DNA from: Leifsonia sp. fls2-241-R2A-40a
GTDB lineage: Bacteria > Actinomycetota > Actinomycetes > Actinomycetales > Microbacteriaceae
Reading direction: 5' to 3'
Assembly (NCBI RefSeq): GCF_030209575.1
Contig: NZ_JARVRS010000001.1
Span: 682,001-746,000 of the forward strand
Length of the DNA: 64,000 nucleotides
A program made the translations under genes and the position numbers. The notes under the pieces were generated by a model, which saw nothing but the letters and a program-made list of their open reading frames with translations, did not search any database and was not told the DNA's origin. Numbering within the stretch: the stretch's first letter is position 1; each line of letters opens with the position of its first letter. Positions 8,971 to 15,996 of this stretch are shown piece by piece.

Positions 8971-9435
8971 TCAGCGGCTTCCGGCGAGCGCGGCGGAGGC
9001 CGCGGTGGAGAGGTCGACGCGCGATCCGATGATCTCGACGGTCGCGCGCATCGCGGCGAGCTCGTCATCGGAGAGGTCGGCGAACATGGGGACCAGAGCG
9101 GTCGACAGCTCGTCGCGCCAGGCCTGGAGCGCCGCATCGCCCTTGCGGGTGATCGCGATCTGCCACGCGCGGGCGTCGTCGGTGTCGGCGATGCGCTTGA
9201 CCCACTCGGCCTCGACGAGGTTGCGCACGAGTTTGGTCATCGTCGGCTGCGACACCCGGCTCTGCGCGGCGAGTTCGCCCAGGCGCATGGCGCCGGCGGT
9301 CTGCAGAACACTCAGGGTGCGCCAGGTGGCCGGCGACTCCGTGCTTCCCGTCACGCGCGCGGCGAGGCGGGTGAGGCGGTGTGCGGCGACTACGAGGTCG
9401 CCGAGGATCTGACGAAGTTCGGGAGTCTCGGGCAT
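8971..9435 (-). CDS. MarR-family regulator
   Basis: A 154-residue winged-helix regulator. The recognition region LGELAAQSRVSQPTMTKLV (about residues 59-77) and the wing with DTDDARAWQIAITRKG are typical. It probably represses its own promoter and the downstream DHA1 pump until a ligand binds. The ATG at 9435 is preferred over an in-frame ATG at 9444: the latter lies inside a perfect TATAAT element, while 9435 is seven bases past it, as in leaderless genes. The promoter sits in the end of the methyltransferase gene. Confidence 0.85.
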   Translation of the reverse strand: MPETPELRQILGDLVVAAHRLTRLAARVTGSTESPATWRTLSVLQTAGAMRLGELAAQSRVSQPTMTKLVRNLVEAEWVKRIADTDDARAWQIAITRKGDAALQAWRDELSTALVPMFADLSDDELAAMRATVEIIGSRVDLSTAASAALAGSR

Positions 9436-9442
9436 GGACTCC

Positions 9443-9471
9443 ATTATATATAGCTTGCCTATGTTTATCAA
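9443..9471 (-). promoter_or_regulatory. Consensus promoter with MarR-like operator
   Basis: On the minus strand TTGATA (9471-9466), a 17-bp spacer and TATAAT (9448-9443) make the best housekeeping promoter in the window. The spacer holds ATAGGCAAGCTATA, similar to known MarR sites, so binding would block RNA polymerase. Confidence 0.7.
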
Positions 9472-10121
9472 ACGCGACGGGCGAGGACGTACGCCTGGGG
9501 CGACTTCTCCGGAGGAACCGGCTGCCGGACGAGCTCGGCCAGCCGCTCGAAACCGGCCCCGACCAGGCGCTCGCGCACCCGGTCCGGCTGCTGCCGCCGC
9601 GTGTGCAGGTCGAGGTCGTGCCCGTACGCATGGGTCAGGTGCACCACGTCGTCCCCGACCTGGAACGCGAGCAGCAGCCTCCCGTCCGGCCGCACGACCC
9701 GGGCGAACTCGGCGTACAGCTCGTCCTGCCGCTCCTCGGGCGTGTGGATGACCGAGTACCAGGCGAGGGCACCGGCGAGCCCGGCATCCCCGAACGGCAG
9801 CGCTGCCATCGACGCGACCTCGAAGCGCACCGCCGGATGGTCGCGGCGGGCGGCCTCCACCATCCGGGGCGAGAGGTCGATCCCGACGACGTCGAGCCCG
9901 CGGTCCGCCAGATACCCGGCGATCCGGCCGGGACCGCACCCGAGGTCGCCGACCGCTCCCCCGCCGGCCCGGCGGATCTGCTCGGCGAAGACATCGAGCA
10001 TGGCGCGATCGAACTCGCTCTCGGCGAGGTCGTCGCGCAGCAGGTCGGCGTAGTCATCGGCCACCGTGTCATAGGCGGCGCGGGTGGCAATGACGTCGGG
10101 ATGCTCGCTCACCCGACTCAT
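9468..10121 (-). CDS. Class I SAM-dependent methyltransferase
   Basis: A 217-residue methyltransferase. Motif I is GDLGCGPGRIAGYL (about residues 58-71), followed by VVGIDLSPRMVEAARR as motif II. The acceptor is unknown; the sequence resembles general ubiquinone/menaquinone-like or small-molecule methyltransferases. Its ATG overlaps the stop of the SDR gene by four bases (ATGA), so the two are translationally coupled and should share the ECF41-type promoter upstream of the SDR gene. Confidence 0.85.
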   Translation of the reverse strand: MSRVSEHPDVIATRAAYDTVADDYADLLRDDLAESEFDRAMLDVFAEQIRRAGGGAVGDLGCGPGRIAGYLADRGLDVVGIDLSPRMVEAARRDHPAVRFEVASMAALPFGDAGLAGALAWYSVIHTPEERQDELYAEFARVVRPDGRLLLAFQVGDDVVHLTHAYGHDLDLHTRRQQPDRVRERLVGAGFERLAELVRQPVPPEKSPQAYVLARRV

Positions 10122-10912
10122 CGTAGGGCGGACGAACCACCGGGCACGACGGGTCCGTCCGCGCTCTCGCGGAGGAACTCGTCCCAGGTGCGCACCCCGC
10201 GCTGAGCCGACGCGTCGGCGAGGTTGTCCCCCGCCCGGTACGCGCGGCCCACGGCCCCGGGGAGCCGCACCGGCAGCGTCGGACGGCGGCGGCCGCTGTA
10301 GCGGCGGACGAGCTCGACGAGGTCCAGCACCTCCGGTCCCGCGAGGTCAGGGACCCTGCCGGCGGGTTCCGAAAGGGCGAGGGACGCGAGTCGCTCCGCG
10401 ACCTCCTCGCGGTGCACCGGTTCGAAGCGCAGGCCTCCCGGCGCGGGCGTCAGCGGCAGCCGGGACAGGCCGCGCACCAGCGGCAGCACGAATTCGTGCA
10501 GCTGGGACACCGCCAGGATGCTCCACGGCACACCCGAGGCCTCGACGGCGCGTTCCGCGGTCGCCTTCGCCCGGAAGTAGCCGATCGGCATCCGACCGGC
10601 GCCCACCACCGAGATCAGGATGAGGTGAGCGGTCCCCGCGCGCCGCGCCGCCTCCGCGACCGTGTCGGCCGCACGGTCGTCGCCGCGCGCGCCCCCGGCG
10701 AGGTGCAGGACAGTGCCCGCATCCGCGAAGGCCGCATCCAGCCCGACGCCCTTCACGGTGTCTCCCACCACCTGCCGGACCCGGGCATCCCCTGACGCAG
10801 GCAGTGGATGACGGCTCAGCACGCGCACGTCGTGTCCGGCCGCCACCAGCCGCGGGACGACGCTGCGCCCGATTCGTCCTGTCCCTCCTGTCACCACGAT
10901 GGTCTCGTTCAC
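10118..10912 (-). CDS. NAD(P)-binding SDR/NmrA-like oxidoreductase (ECF41-associated)
   Basis: A 264-residue atypical short-chain dehydrogenase or epimerase-like protein. The Rossmann motif TGGTGRIGRSV is at residues 8-18. The later Tyr-x3-Lys pair YFRAKAT fits extended/atypical SDRs. It starts with GTG at 10912, preceded by GGGAGG six bases upstream. It is encoded head-to-head with a sigma factor carrying a SnoaL-like tail. ECF41 factors are typically paired with a carboxymuconolactone decarboxylase, oxidoreductase or epimerase gene, which this matches. Substrate unknown. Confidence 0.85.
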   Translation of the reverse strand: MNETIVVTGGTGRIGRSVVPRLVAAGHDVRVLSRHPLPASGDARVRQVVGDTVKGVGLDAAFADAGTVLHLAGGARGDDRAADTVAEAARRAGTAHLILISVVGAGRMPIGYFRAKATAERAVEASGVPWSILAVSQLHEFVLPLVRGLSRLPLTPAPGGLRFEPVHREEVAERLASLALSEPAGRVPDLAGPEVLDLVELVRRYSGRRRPTLPVRLPGAVGRAYRAGDNLADASAQRGVRTWDEFLRESADGPVVPGGSSALR

Positions 10913-10932
10913 CGTCGTCCTCCCGTCATCTG

Positions 10933-10959
10933 TGTCACACGCGCCGGTTCCGGCTCGTC
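10933..10959 (+). promoter_or_regulatory. ECF41-type promoter of the sigma-factor gene
   Basis: TGTCACA (10933-10939), exactly 16 bp, then CGTC (10956-10959) reproduces the published ECF41 target consensus TGTCACA-N16-CGTC. A start near 10966 leaves a 28-base leader with GGAGG before the sigma-factor ATG, which implies autoregulation. Confidence 0.85.
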
Positions 10960-10967
10960 GATAGGGT

Positions 10968-10994
10968 GACGACCGGGAGACGGAGGATGTGACA
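10968..10994 (-). promoter_or_regulatory. ECF41-type promoter of the SDR-methyltransferase operon
   Basis: On the minus strand TGTCACA (10994-10988), 16 bp and CGTC (10971-10968) repeat the same consensus. The -35 element overlaps the first base of the sigma-factor start codon. Transcription would begin near 10961 and run left into the SDR gene at 10912. Confidence 0.85.
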
Positions 10995-11869
10995 TGACCG
11001 ACGCAGATCTGCTCGCCGAGCGCTTCCAGGCGGCGCGTCCCCGCCTCACGGCGATCGCGACCCGCCTGCTGTCCAGTTCGGTGGACGCCGAGGACGCGGT
11101 GCAGGAGACCTGGCTGCGCCTGAGGAGCGCCGATGTCGCAACGATCGAGAACGTCGACGCCTGGCTGACGACCGTGCTGTCGCGGATCTGCCTCGACCAG
11201 CTGCGCACCCCGCGCCGTCTGCGCGAGCGCTCGTGGGAGGTGAGGCCCTGGCCGGCTGAGCCGCGGTCCGTCCTGGGGGATCCCGCCGCCGAGGCGGAGC
11301 AGGGTGAGCGCGTCGCCGCCGCCCTGCTCCTCGTGCTGGACGAGCTCCGCCCGGCGGAACGGATCGCTTTCGTGCTGCACGACGTCTTCGGACGGCCGTT
11401 CGACGAGGTGGCCGAGGCTCTCGGGCGTTCGCCCGAGGCGGCGCGGCAACTGGCGTCGCGCGCCCGGCGACGCCTGCACGGTTCGACCGACCCGAGGCGA
11501 CCCGACGCCCATCGAGCGCGCCCGCTGGTGGATGCGTGGCTCCAGGCCGCGCAGCAGGGCGACGTCACGCGCCTCCTGGCGCTCCTCGATGAGAACGCCA
11601 CCCTGCGCGCCGACTACGGCGCGACACAGCAACGGCTGGCAGGCCGGCAGCAGATCGCCGAGCAGGCGGTCCTGTCCGCACGGCTCGCCGCGCACTCCAC
11701 CCCCGTCCTCCTCGGCGGACGACCGGGCGTCGCCGCCGTCCTGTCCGGCCGGGTCGTATCCGTGATGGCGTTCGAGATCGAGGGCGACCGCATCCTCCGC
11801 CTCGACGTCCTGGCCGACCCGGGGCGTCTCGCCGGACTCCGCGTCGCCGAGGCGCTCGGGATCGCCTGA
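10994..11869 (+). CDS. ECF41-type RNA polymerase sigma factor with SnoaL-like tail
   Basis: A 291-residue extracytoplasmic-function sigma factor. Region 2 spans about residues 10-75 (LLSSSVDAEDAVQETWLRLR) and region 4 about 115-165 (LDELRPAERIAFVLHDVFGR). A C-terminal SnoaL-like domain (about 175-285) modulates activity in the ECF41 family, which needs no classical anti-sigma factor. The linker motif known as WLPEPV appears as PWPAEP, and the tail motif DGGGK is degenerate (DYGAT), so tail-based control may differ. GGAGG lies seven bases before the ATG. Two ECF41-consensus promoters flank the start region. Confidence 0.9.
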   Translation: MTDADLLAERFQAARPRLTAIATRLLSSSVDAEDAVQETWLRLRSADVATIENVDAWLTTVLSRICLDQLRTPRRLRERSWEVRPWPAEPRSVLGDPAAEAEQGERVAAALLLVLDELRPAERIAFVLHDVFGRPFDEVAEALGRSPEAARQLASRARRRLHGSTDPRRPDAHRARPLVDAWLQAAQQGDVTRLLALLDENATLRADYGATQQRLAGRQQIAEQAVLSARLAAHSTPVLLGGRPGVAAVLSGRVVSVMAFEIEGDRILRLDVLADPGRLAGLRVAEALGIA

Positions 11870-11874
11870 CGACG

Positions 11875-11907
11875 AAGCGCCCCCGGCCGTGTGGGCCGGG
11901 GGCGCTT
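11875..11907. terminator. Terminator after the sigma-factor gene
   Basis: AAGCGCCCCCGGCC pairs perfectly over 14 bp with its complement around GTGTG. It lies between the sigma factor and the small convergent reading frame at 11919-12062 and can serve both. Confidence 0.75.
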
Positions 11908-11918
11908 CTGGGAGGGTC

Positions 11919-12062
11919 TTACCGCAGGTACCTGTCGTAGAGGAGGGTCCTGCGGCACAGATCCGGTGGGTGGCAGCCGCTGTCGCGGTCCTCCCCGTGG
12001 AGCAGTGCGTGGCCGAAGCCGCGCAGCGCGGAGGCGTATGCACGCCAAGAGCTTGTACTCAT
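11919..12062 (-). CDS. Small hypothetical protein (47 aa)
   Basis: A 47-residue reading frame beginning MSTSSWRAYASALRGFGHAL and ending RRTLLYDRYLR, with two Cys in the middle. It is basic, with aromatic residues at both ends. GGAAGAAG lies upstream of the ATG at workable spacing, and the reading frame ends next to a terminator. It fills part of a 440-bp gap between the sigma factor and rplL. I do not recognise a family and see no clear promoter. Confidence 0.45.
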   Translation of the reverse strand: MSTSSWRAYASALRGFGHALLHGEDRDSGCHPPDLCRRTLLYDRYLR

Positions 12063-12168
12063 CGTGGTTCTTCTTCCGGTTGTGCGTCCTTGCACACCGA
12101 TGCACGCTGGCAGGCGCGATCGGACGCGATGGATGGTGAGCATCCGCGTCCGCACGTCGCTTAACGCA

Positions 12169-12206
12169 CGGAGGGCGTCGCCCCGTTGCGGGGGCGACGC
12201 CCTCCG
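12169..12206. terminator. Long stem-loop upstream of small ORF, downstream of rplL
   Basis: CGGAGGGCGTCGCCCC pairs perfectly over 16 bp with its complement around a six-base loop. A weaker stem (ACGCGGAC with GTCCGCGT, 12209-12240) follows. Together they isolate the rplJL operon from the genes below it. Confidence 0.6.
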
Positions 12207-12292
12207 CAACGCGGACACTCTCTATGGGAGGAGTCCGCGTCGCGCCTGTGTTAGTTACAACACAGTGGCCTGTCAGCCTGTCAGTAAGAAGA

Positions 12293-12304
12293 GCCCCGAG
12301 GGGC
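12293..12304 (-). terminator. rplL intrinsic terminator
   Basis: GCCCC/GGGGC with a two-base loop, followed on the minus strand by TCTTCTTACT, lies six bases after the rplL stop codon. Confidence 0.6.
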
Positions 12305-12309
12305 GCGAA

Positions 12310-12699
12310 TTACTTGAGGGTGACGGTGGCGCCAGCCTCTTCGAGCTGGGCCTTCGCCTTGTCGGCGGTCTCCTTGTTGGCGCCCTCGATGACGGTGCTC
12401 GGGGCACCGTCGACGAGTGCCTTCGCCTCACCGAGGCCGAGGCTGGTGAGGGCGCGCACCTCCTTGATGACCTGGATCTTCTTGTCACCGGCGGCCTCGA
12501 GGACGACGTCGAAGGAGTCCTTCTCCTCGACCTCTTCGGCAGCGGCACCCGCACCACCGGCGGCCGGGGCGGCCACGGCGACGGGGGCGGCGGCGGTGAC
12601 CTCGAAGGTCTCCTCGAACTTCTTCACGAACTCGCTGAGCTCGATGAGCGTGAGCTCCTTGAACGCGTCGAGCAGCTCATCAGTCGTAAGCTTTGCCAT
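12310..12699 (-). CDS. rplL: 50S ribosomal protein L7/L12
   Basis: This 129-residue stalk protein forms dimers on L10 and recruits translation GTPases to the ribosome. The N-terminal dimerisation part includes [17 protein letters not shown], followed by an Ala/Pro/Gly-rich hinge (about residues 35-56). The conserved C-terminal domain follows, with [20 protein letters not shown]. Length and order are normal. It follows rplJ by 53 bases in the same transcript, with a terminator right after the stop. Confidence 0.98.
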   Translation of the reverse strand: MAKLTTDELLDAFKELTLIELSEFVKKFEETFEVTAAAPVAVAAPAAGGAGAAAEEVEEKDSFDVVLEAAGDKKIQVIKEVRALTSLGLGEAKALVDGAPSTVIEGANKETADKAKAQLEEAGATVTLK

Positions 12700-12752
12700 T
12701 GTTCTCTCCTTAGTGTGTGTGGTTACTCACCGCTGATCTGGTCCGTGAGGAC

Positions 12753-13268
12753 TCAGGCAGCGGACTCCTGCTTCTCACGCAGCGCGTCGACCGTGCGAAC
12801 GGCCTGCGACAGCGGTGCGTTGAACAGATATGCGGCTCCGAACAGCGAGGCCTTGAAGGCGCCGGCCAGCTTGGCCAGCAGTACCTCACGGGACTCGAGG
12901 TCGGCGAGCTTGCCTACCTCTTCTGCGGTCAGCGGGTTACCGTCGAAGTAACCGCCCTTGACCACCAGCAGAGGGTTTGCCTTGGCGAAGTCACGCAGCG
13001 ACTTCGCGACGGCGACAGGGTCACCGTGCACGAAGGCGATCGCGGACGGCCCAGCGAGCTCCTCGTCGAAAGACGAGATGCCGGCGTTGTTGGCCGCGAT
13101 CTTGGTCAGCGTGTTCTTCACCACGGCGTAGGTCGCGTGCTCACTGATCGACGTGCGCAGCTGCTTGAGCTGAGCGACAGTGAGACCGCGGTACTCGGTC
13201 AGCAGAACGGCAGCAGAGTTCTCGAACAGGTTCTCGAGCTCGGCAACCGTGGCTTCCTTGTTCGCCAT
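12753..13268 (-). CDS. rplJ: 50S ribosomal protein L10
   Basis: A 171-residue protein that anchors L7/L12 dimers at the base of the ribosomal stalk and binds 23S rRNA. N-terminal signatures such as [21 protein letters not shown] and [14 protein letters not shown] are clear; the C-terminal helix that carries L7/L12 is present. In most bacteria the L10-L7/L12 complex represses its own mRNA through a leader, and a structured leader is present here. The start is supported by GGAGTAGGCC. Confidence 0.98.
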   Translation of the reverse strand: MANKEATVAELENLFENSAAVLLTEYRGLTVAQLKQLRTSISEHATYAVVKNTLTKIAANNAGISSFDEELAGPSAIAFVHGDPVAVAKSLRDFAKANPLLVVKGGYFDGNPLTAEEVGKLADLESREVLLAKLAGAFKASLFGAAYLFNAPLSQAVRTVDALREKQESAA

Positions 13269-13480
13269 GGCCTACTCCTCAATCTTCTTCGTCGCACACC
13301 GCGGGAGCGGTGTGCCCGCCGAAACCCGCTGGAGAAAGAAAAAAGCTCCGGCGCAGAGGCACGGAGCTGGCGACCCAGAAACTGTGGAACAGAGGCTGGA
13401 ACTTGCTTCATACACCTGCGCGGGCGCCCACCTGAGTGGATCTTCGGTCGTGCATGCACGACGACCAGCGGTCTTTGGCT
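13269..13480 (-). promoter_or_regulatory. rplJL mRNA leader (L10 leader) with two hairpins
   Basis: The 221 bp between the histidine kinase stop and rplJ hold a structured leader. Close to the start codon is a 9-bp stem-loop (13294-13315). Further upstream is an intrinsic terminator-like hairpin, described separately. The position matches autogenous L10 leaders. The promoter probably lies at about 13480-13520, but no element is convincing. Confidence 0.6.
13336..13368 (-). terminator. Attenuator-like terminator in the rplJ leader
   Basis: On the minus strand AGCTCCG pairs with CGGAGCT around an 11-base loop and is followed directly by TTTTTTCTTTC. It would stop transcription before rplJ unless the leader folds otherwise, which fits attenuation. 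Confidence 0.65.
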
Positions 13481-13489
13481 CCGTACAGG

Positions 13490-15058
13490 TTACGGGATGC
13501 GAGGCGCCGCGTGCAAATCGGACTCGGCGACGGCCTCCGCGGGGACCAGCGGGAGGGACACCGTGAACGCGGTGCTTCCCGGTTCGCTGACGACCGAGAC
13601 CTCGCCGCCGTGCGCCTGCACGACGGCCTGCACGATGGCCAGCCCGAGCCCGGTGGAGCCGGTGGCGCGGTTGCGCGAGCTGTCGCCGCGGGCGAATCGC
13701 TCGAACAGCGTGGCCCGGAGCTCCTCCGGGATCCCGGGGCCGTCGTCGGCGACCGTGACGATCGCGCGCTGGGCCAGCGCATCCACGCGGAGCCCGGCCG
13801 TGACCGTCGTGCCCGGAGGCGTGTGGACGCGGGCATTGGCGAGCAGGTTCATCAGCACCTGGTGGATGCGCGGGGCGTCGCCGAGCACCTCGACGGGTTC
13901 GTCGGGGAGGTCGAGCGTCCACTCGTGGTCCGGGCCGGCCGCGTGCGCGTCGCTGAGCGCATCCACCAGCAGCAGGGAGAGGTCGACCGGGTCGTGATCG
14001 AGCTCGCGTCCCTCATCGAGCCGGGCCAGCAGGAGGAGGTCCTCCACCAGGGAGGTCATGCGTGTCGCCTCGGACTCGATGCGGCCCAGCGAGTGCGTGA
14101 CGTCGGGAGGCAGCTCGTGCGGCGCGCGACGCGTCAGTTCCGCGTAGCCGCGGATCGAGGCGAGCGGCGTCCGCAGCTCATGGCTGGCGTCGGCGACGAA
14201 CTGGCGGACCTTCTGCTCACTCGCCTGTCGTGCGGTCAGAGCGGAGGCGACGTGCCCGAGCATCCGGTTGAGGGCTGCACCCACCTTCCCGACCTCGGTG
14301 TGCTGATCCGTGTCGGCTTCGGGCACGCGGACGGACAGGGCGACGTCGCCACGGTCGAGGGGCAGCGACGACACCTGCTCGGCCGTGCCCGTCACCCGCT
14401 CGAGCGGCCGCATCGCCAGCCGGACGACCACGTTCGCCAGCAGGAATGCGAAGACGAGGCCCGCGAGGGTCACCAGCGCGATGACCAGCGTGAGCCGGGC
14501 GACCGTCGCGTTCACGTCGCTGAGAGGCAGGCCGATGATGACGCTGTCGCCGTTCGTGAGCTCCACGGCAGCGACGCGGTAGTCGCCGAGCGAGGGTCCG
14601 AGGTTGATGGTTCGCGGATGCCCGTCGGAGGGGAGGGTGATCAACGCCGTCGTCGCGATCGGGACGCGCTGCGGCGCGACCGGCTGGTCGGGCGAACTCC
14701 CCTGCGGACGTTCCGAGAGGATCACCGGGTAGAGCAGCATGTCGCCGCTGCGGATCACGCCGAAGGTGCCGGTCTGCTGGCCGGGCGTCTGGACGATGCC
14801 GATGACGTCGGGACCGGTCGGCTGGTCGCCGTAGATCCGGTCGGCGGCACGCTGCCCCCGGTCGAGCGCCGACGTGAGCTGCCCATCCAGTCGCTGCATC
14901 AGGTAGTTCTGCAGCGCGAAGACGCTGACCGTCCCGATGACGGCGCCGAGCACGGCGAGCATCGCTACGACGACCAGCACCACGCGGCTGCGCAGCGTCC
15001 AGGACCGGAACGGACGAAGACGAGGGAACCGGCTGCCCGCTGCGCGGGCGGTGGTCAT
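13490..15058 (-). CDS. Sensor histidine kinase
   Basis: A 522-residue membrane sensor kinase of the OmpR-partner type. Membrane segments at about 25-47 and 175-197 bracket an extracytoplasmic sensor region; a HAMP domain follows. The phosphoacceptor motif DASHELRTPLASIRGY is near residue 290. The ATP-binding boxes are NLLANARVHTPPG and VADDGPGIPEE. The start ATG overlaps the response-regulator stop by four bases. Resemblance to TcrY/MprB-like actinobacterial kinases is general. The divergent ABC transporter is a plausible target or sensor partner. Confidence 0.93.
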   Translation of the reverse strand: MTTARAAGSRFPRLRPFRSWTLRSRVVLVVVAMLAVLGAVIGTVSVFALQNYLMQRLDGQLTSALDRGQRAADRIYGDQPTGPDVIGIVQTPGQQTGTFGVIRSGDMLLYPVILSERPQGSSPDQPVAPQRVPIATTALITLPSDGHPRTINLGPSLGDYRVAAVELTNGDSVIIGLPLSDVNATVARLTLVIALVTLAGLVFAFLLANVVVRLAMRPLERVTGTAEQVSSLPLDRGDVALSVRVPEADTDQHTEVGKVGAALNRMLGHVASALTARQASEQKVRQFVADASHELRTPLASIRGYAELTRRAPHELPPDVTHSLGRIESEATRMTSLVEDLLLLARLDEGRELDHDPVDLSLLLVDALSDAHAAGPDHEWTLDLPDEPVEVLGDAPRIHQVLMNLLANARVHTPPGTTVTAGLRVDALAQRAIVTVADDGPGIPEELRATLFERFARGDSSRNRATGSTGLGLAIVQAVVQAHGGEVSVVSEPGSTAFTVSLPLVPAEAVAESDLHAAPRIP

Positions 15059-15810
15059 TGCGCGGCCTTCACCATGTACCCGGCGCCGCGGACGGTGTGG
15101 ATCATCGGCGTACGGCCGGCGTCGATCTTCTTGCGCAGGTACGAGATGTAGAGCTCGACGACACTCGACGAGCCGCCGAAGTCGTAGCTCCACACGCGGT
15201 CCAGGATCTGCGCCTTGCTGAGCACCCGGCGCGGGTTGCGCATCAGGAAGCGCAGGAGTTCGAACTCCGTTGCGGTCAGCTGGATGGGCTCACCGTCGCG
15301 GTGCACCTCGTAGCTGTCCTCGTCGAGGACGAGATCGCCGACGATGAGCACCGGGTCCTCGTGGTCGGCGACCGCCGCGCGTGACCGGCGCAGCAGGCCG
15401 CGGAGCCGGGCGACCAGTTCCTCCAGGCTGAAGGGCTTGGTGACGTAGTCGTCCCCACCCGCGGTGAGACCGGCGATCCGGTCGTCCAGCGAGTCCTTGG
15501 CGGTGAGGAACAGCACGGGCGCCTCGTTGCCGTCGGCGCGCATGCGGTTGAGCACCTGCAGCCCGTCGATGTCCGGGAGCATGATGTCGAGCACCACGAC
15601 GTCGGGCTTGAACTCGCGCGAGAGCTGCAGCGCCTGCTGGCCGGTGGAGGCCGTCTTGACGTCCCAGTCCTCATAGTGCAGAGCCATCGCGAGCAGATCC
15701 GTCAGCGTCGCTTCGTCGTCGACGACGAGCACGCGGATGGAGCTGCCGTCCGCGCGGCGCAGAAGCGAGCGGGACTGGCTGGAGGGGGCACCGGCGGCGC
15801 GAGCGTTCAT
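15055..15810 (-). CDS. OmpR/PhoB-family response regulator
   Basis: A 251-residue DNA-binding response regulator. The receiver domain has acidic residues at 31-32, the phosphoacceptor Asp at about 75 (LDIMLPD), Thr near 103 and Lys near 125 (YVTKPFS). The winged-helix output domain (about 155-248) contains LTATEFELLRFLMRNPRRVLS. The ATG at 15810 is chosen because AAAGG precedes it; an in-frame ATG at 15825 lacks a ribosome site. It is the first gene of the two-component operon. Confidence 0.93.
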   Translation of the reverse strand: MNARAAGAPSSQSRSLLRRADGSSIRVLVVDDEATLTDLLAMALHYEDWDVKTASTGQQALQLSREFKPDVVVLDIMLPDIDGLQVLNRMRADGNEAPVLFLTAKDSLDDRIAGLTAGGDDYVTKPFSLEELVARLRGLLRRSRAAVADHEDPVLIVGDLVLDEDSYEVHRDGEPIQLTATEFELLRFLMRNPRRVLSKAQILDRVWSYDFGGSSSVVELYISYLRKKIDAGRTPMIHTVRGAGYMVKAAQ

Positions 15811-15857
15811 GGTCACCTTTCCCATTATGAGGAGCCGCATGGATGCGGACCTTGCGC

Positions 15858-15922
15858 AACCTATGAACTCCCTGAGCGGCTCGCTCACCCTCGAGGCGGC
15901 GTCCGCGGCTGATGCATAGGTT
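15858..15922. promoter_or_regulatory. Inverted AACCTATG/CATAGGTT elements in the divergent region
   Basis: AACCTATG (15858-15865) and CATAGGTT (15915-15922) are perfect inverted copies 49 bp apart between the response regulator and the ABC permease genes. Each contains TAGGTT in the outgoing direction, so they may be -10 elements or regulator half-sites. Confidence 0.4.
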
Positions 15923-15996
15923 CGCCACAGCGCGCCGAAAAGAGCGGTCCTTAATGTCCGGCAAGAAGCCCATCCGACAGCACAGTTTGGAAGCCC

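Noticed and set aside
7742-9412. 556-codon plus-strand frame opposite the DHA1 and MarR genes
   Set aside because: Very charged, low-complexity translation opposite two typical protein families; shadow frame.
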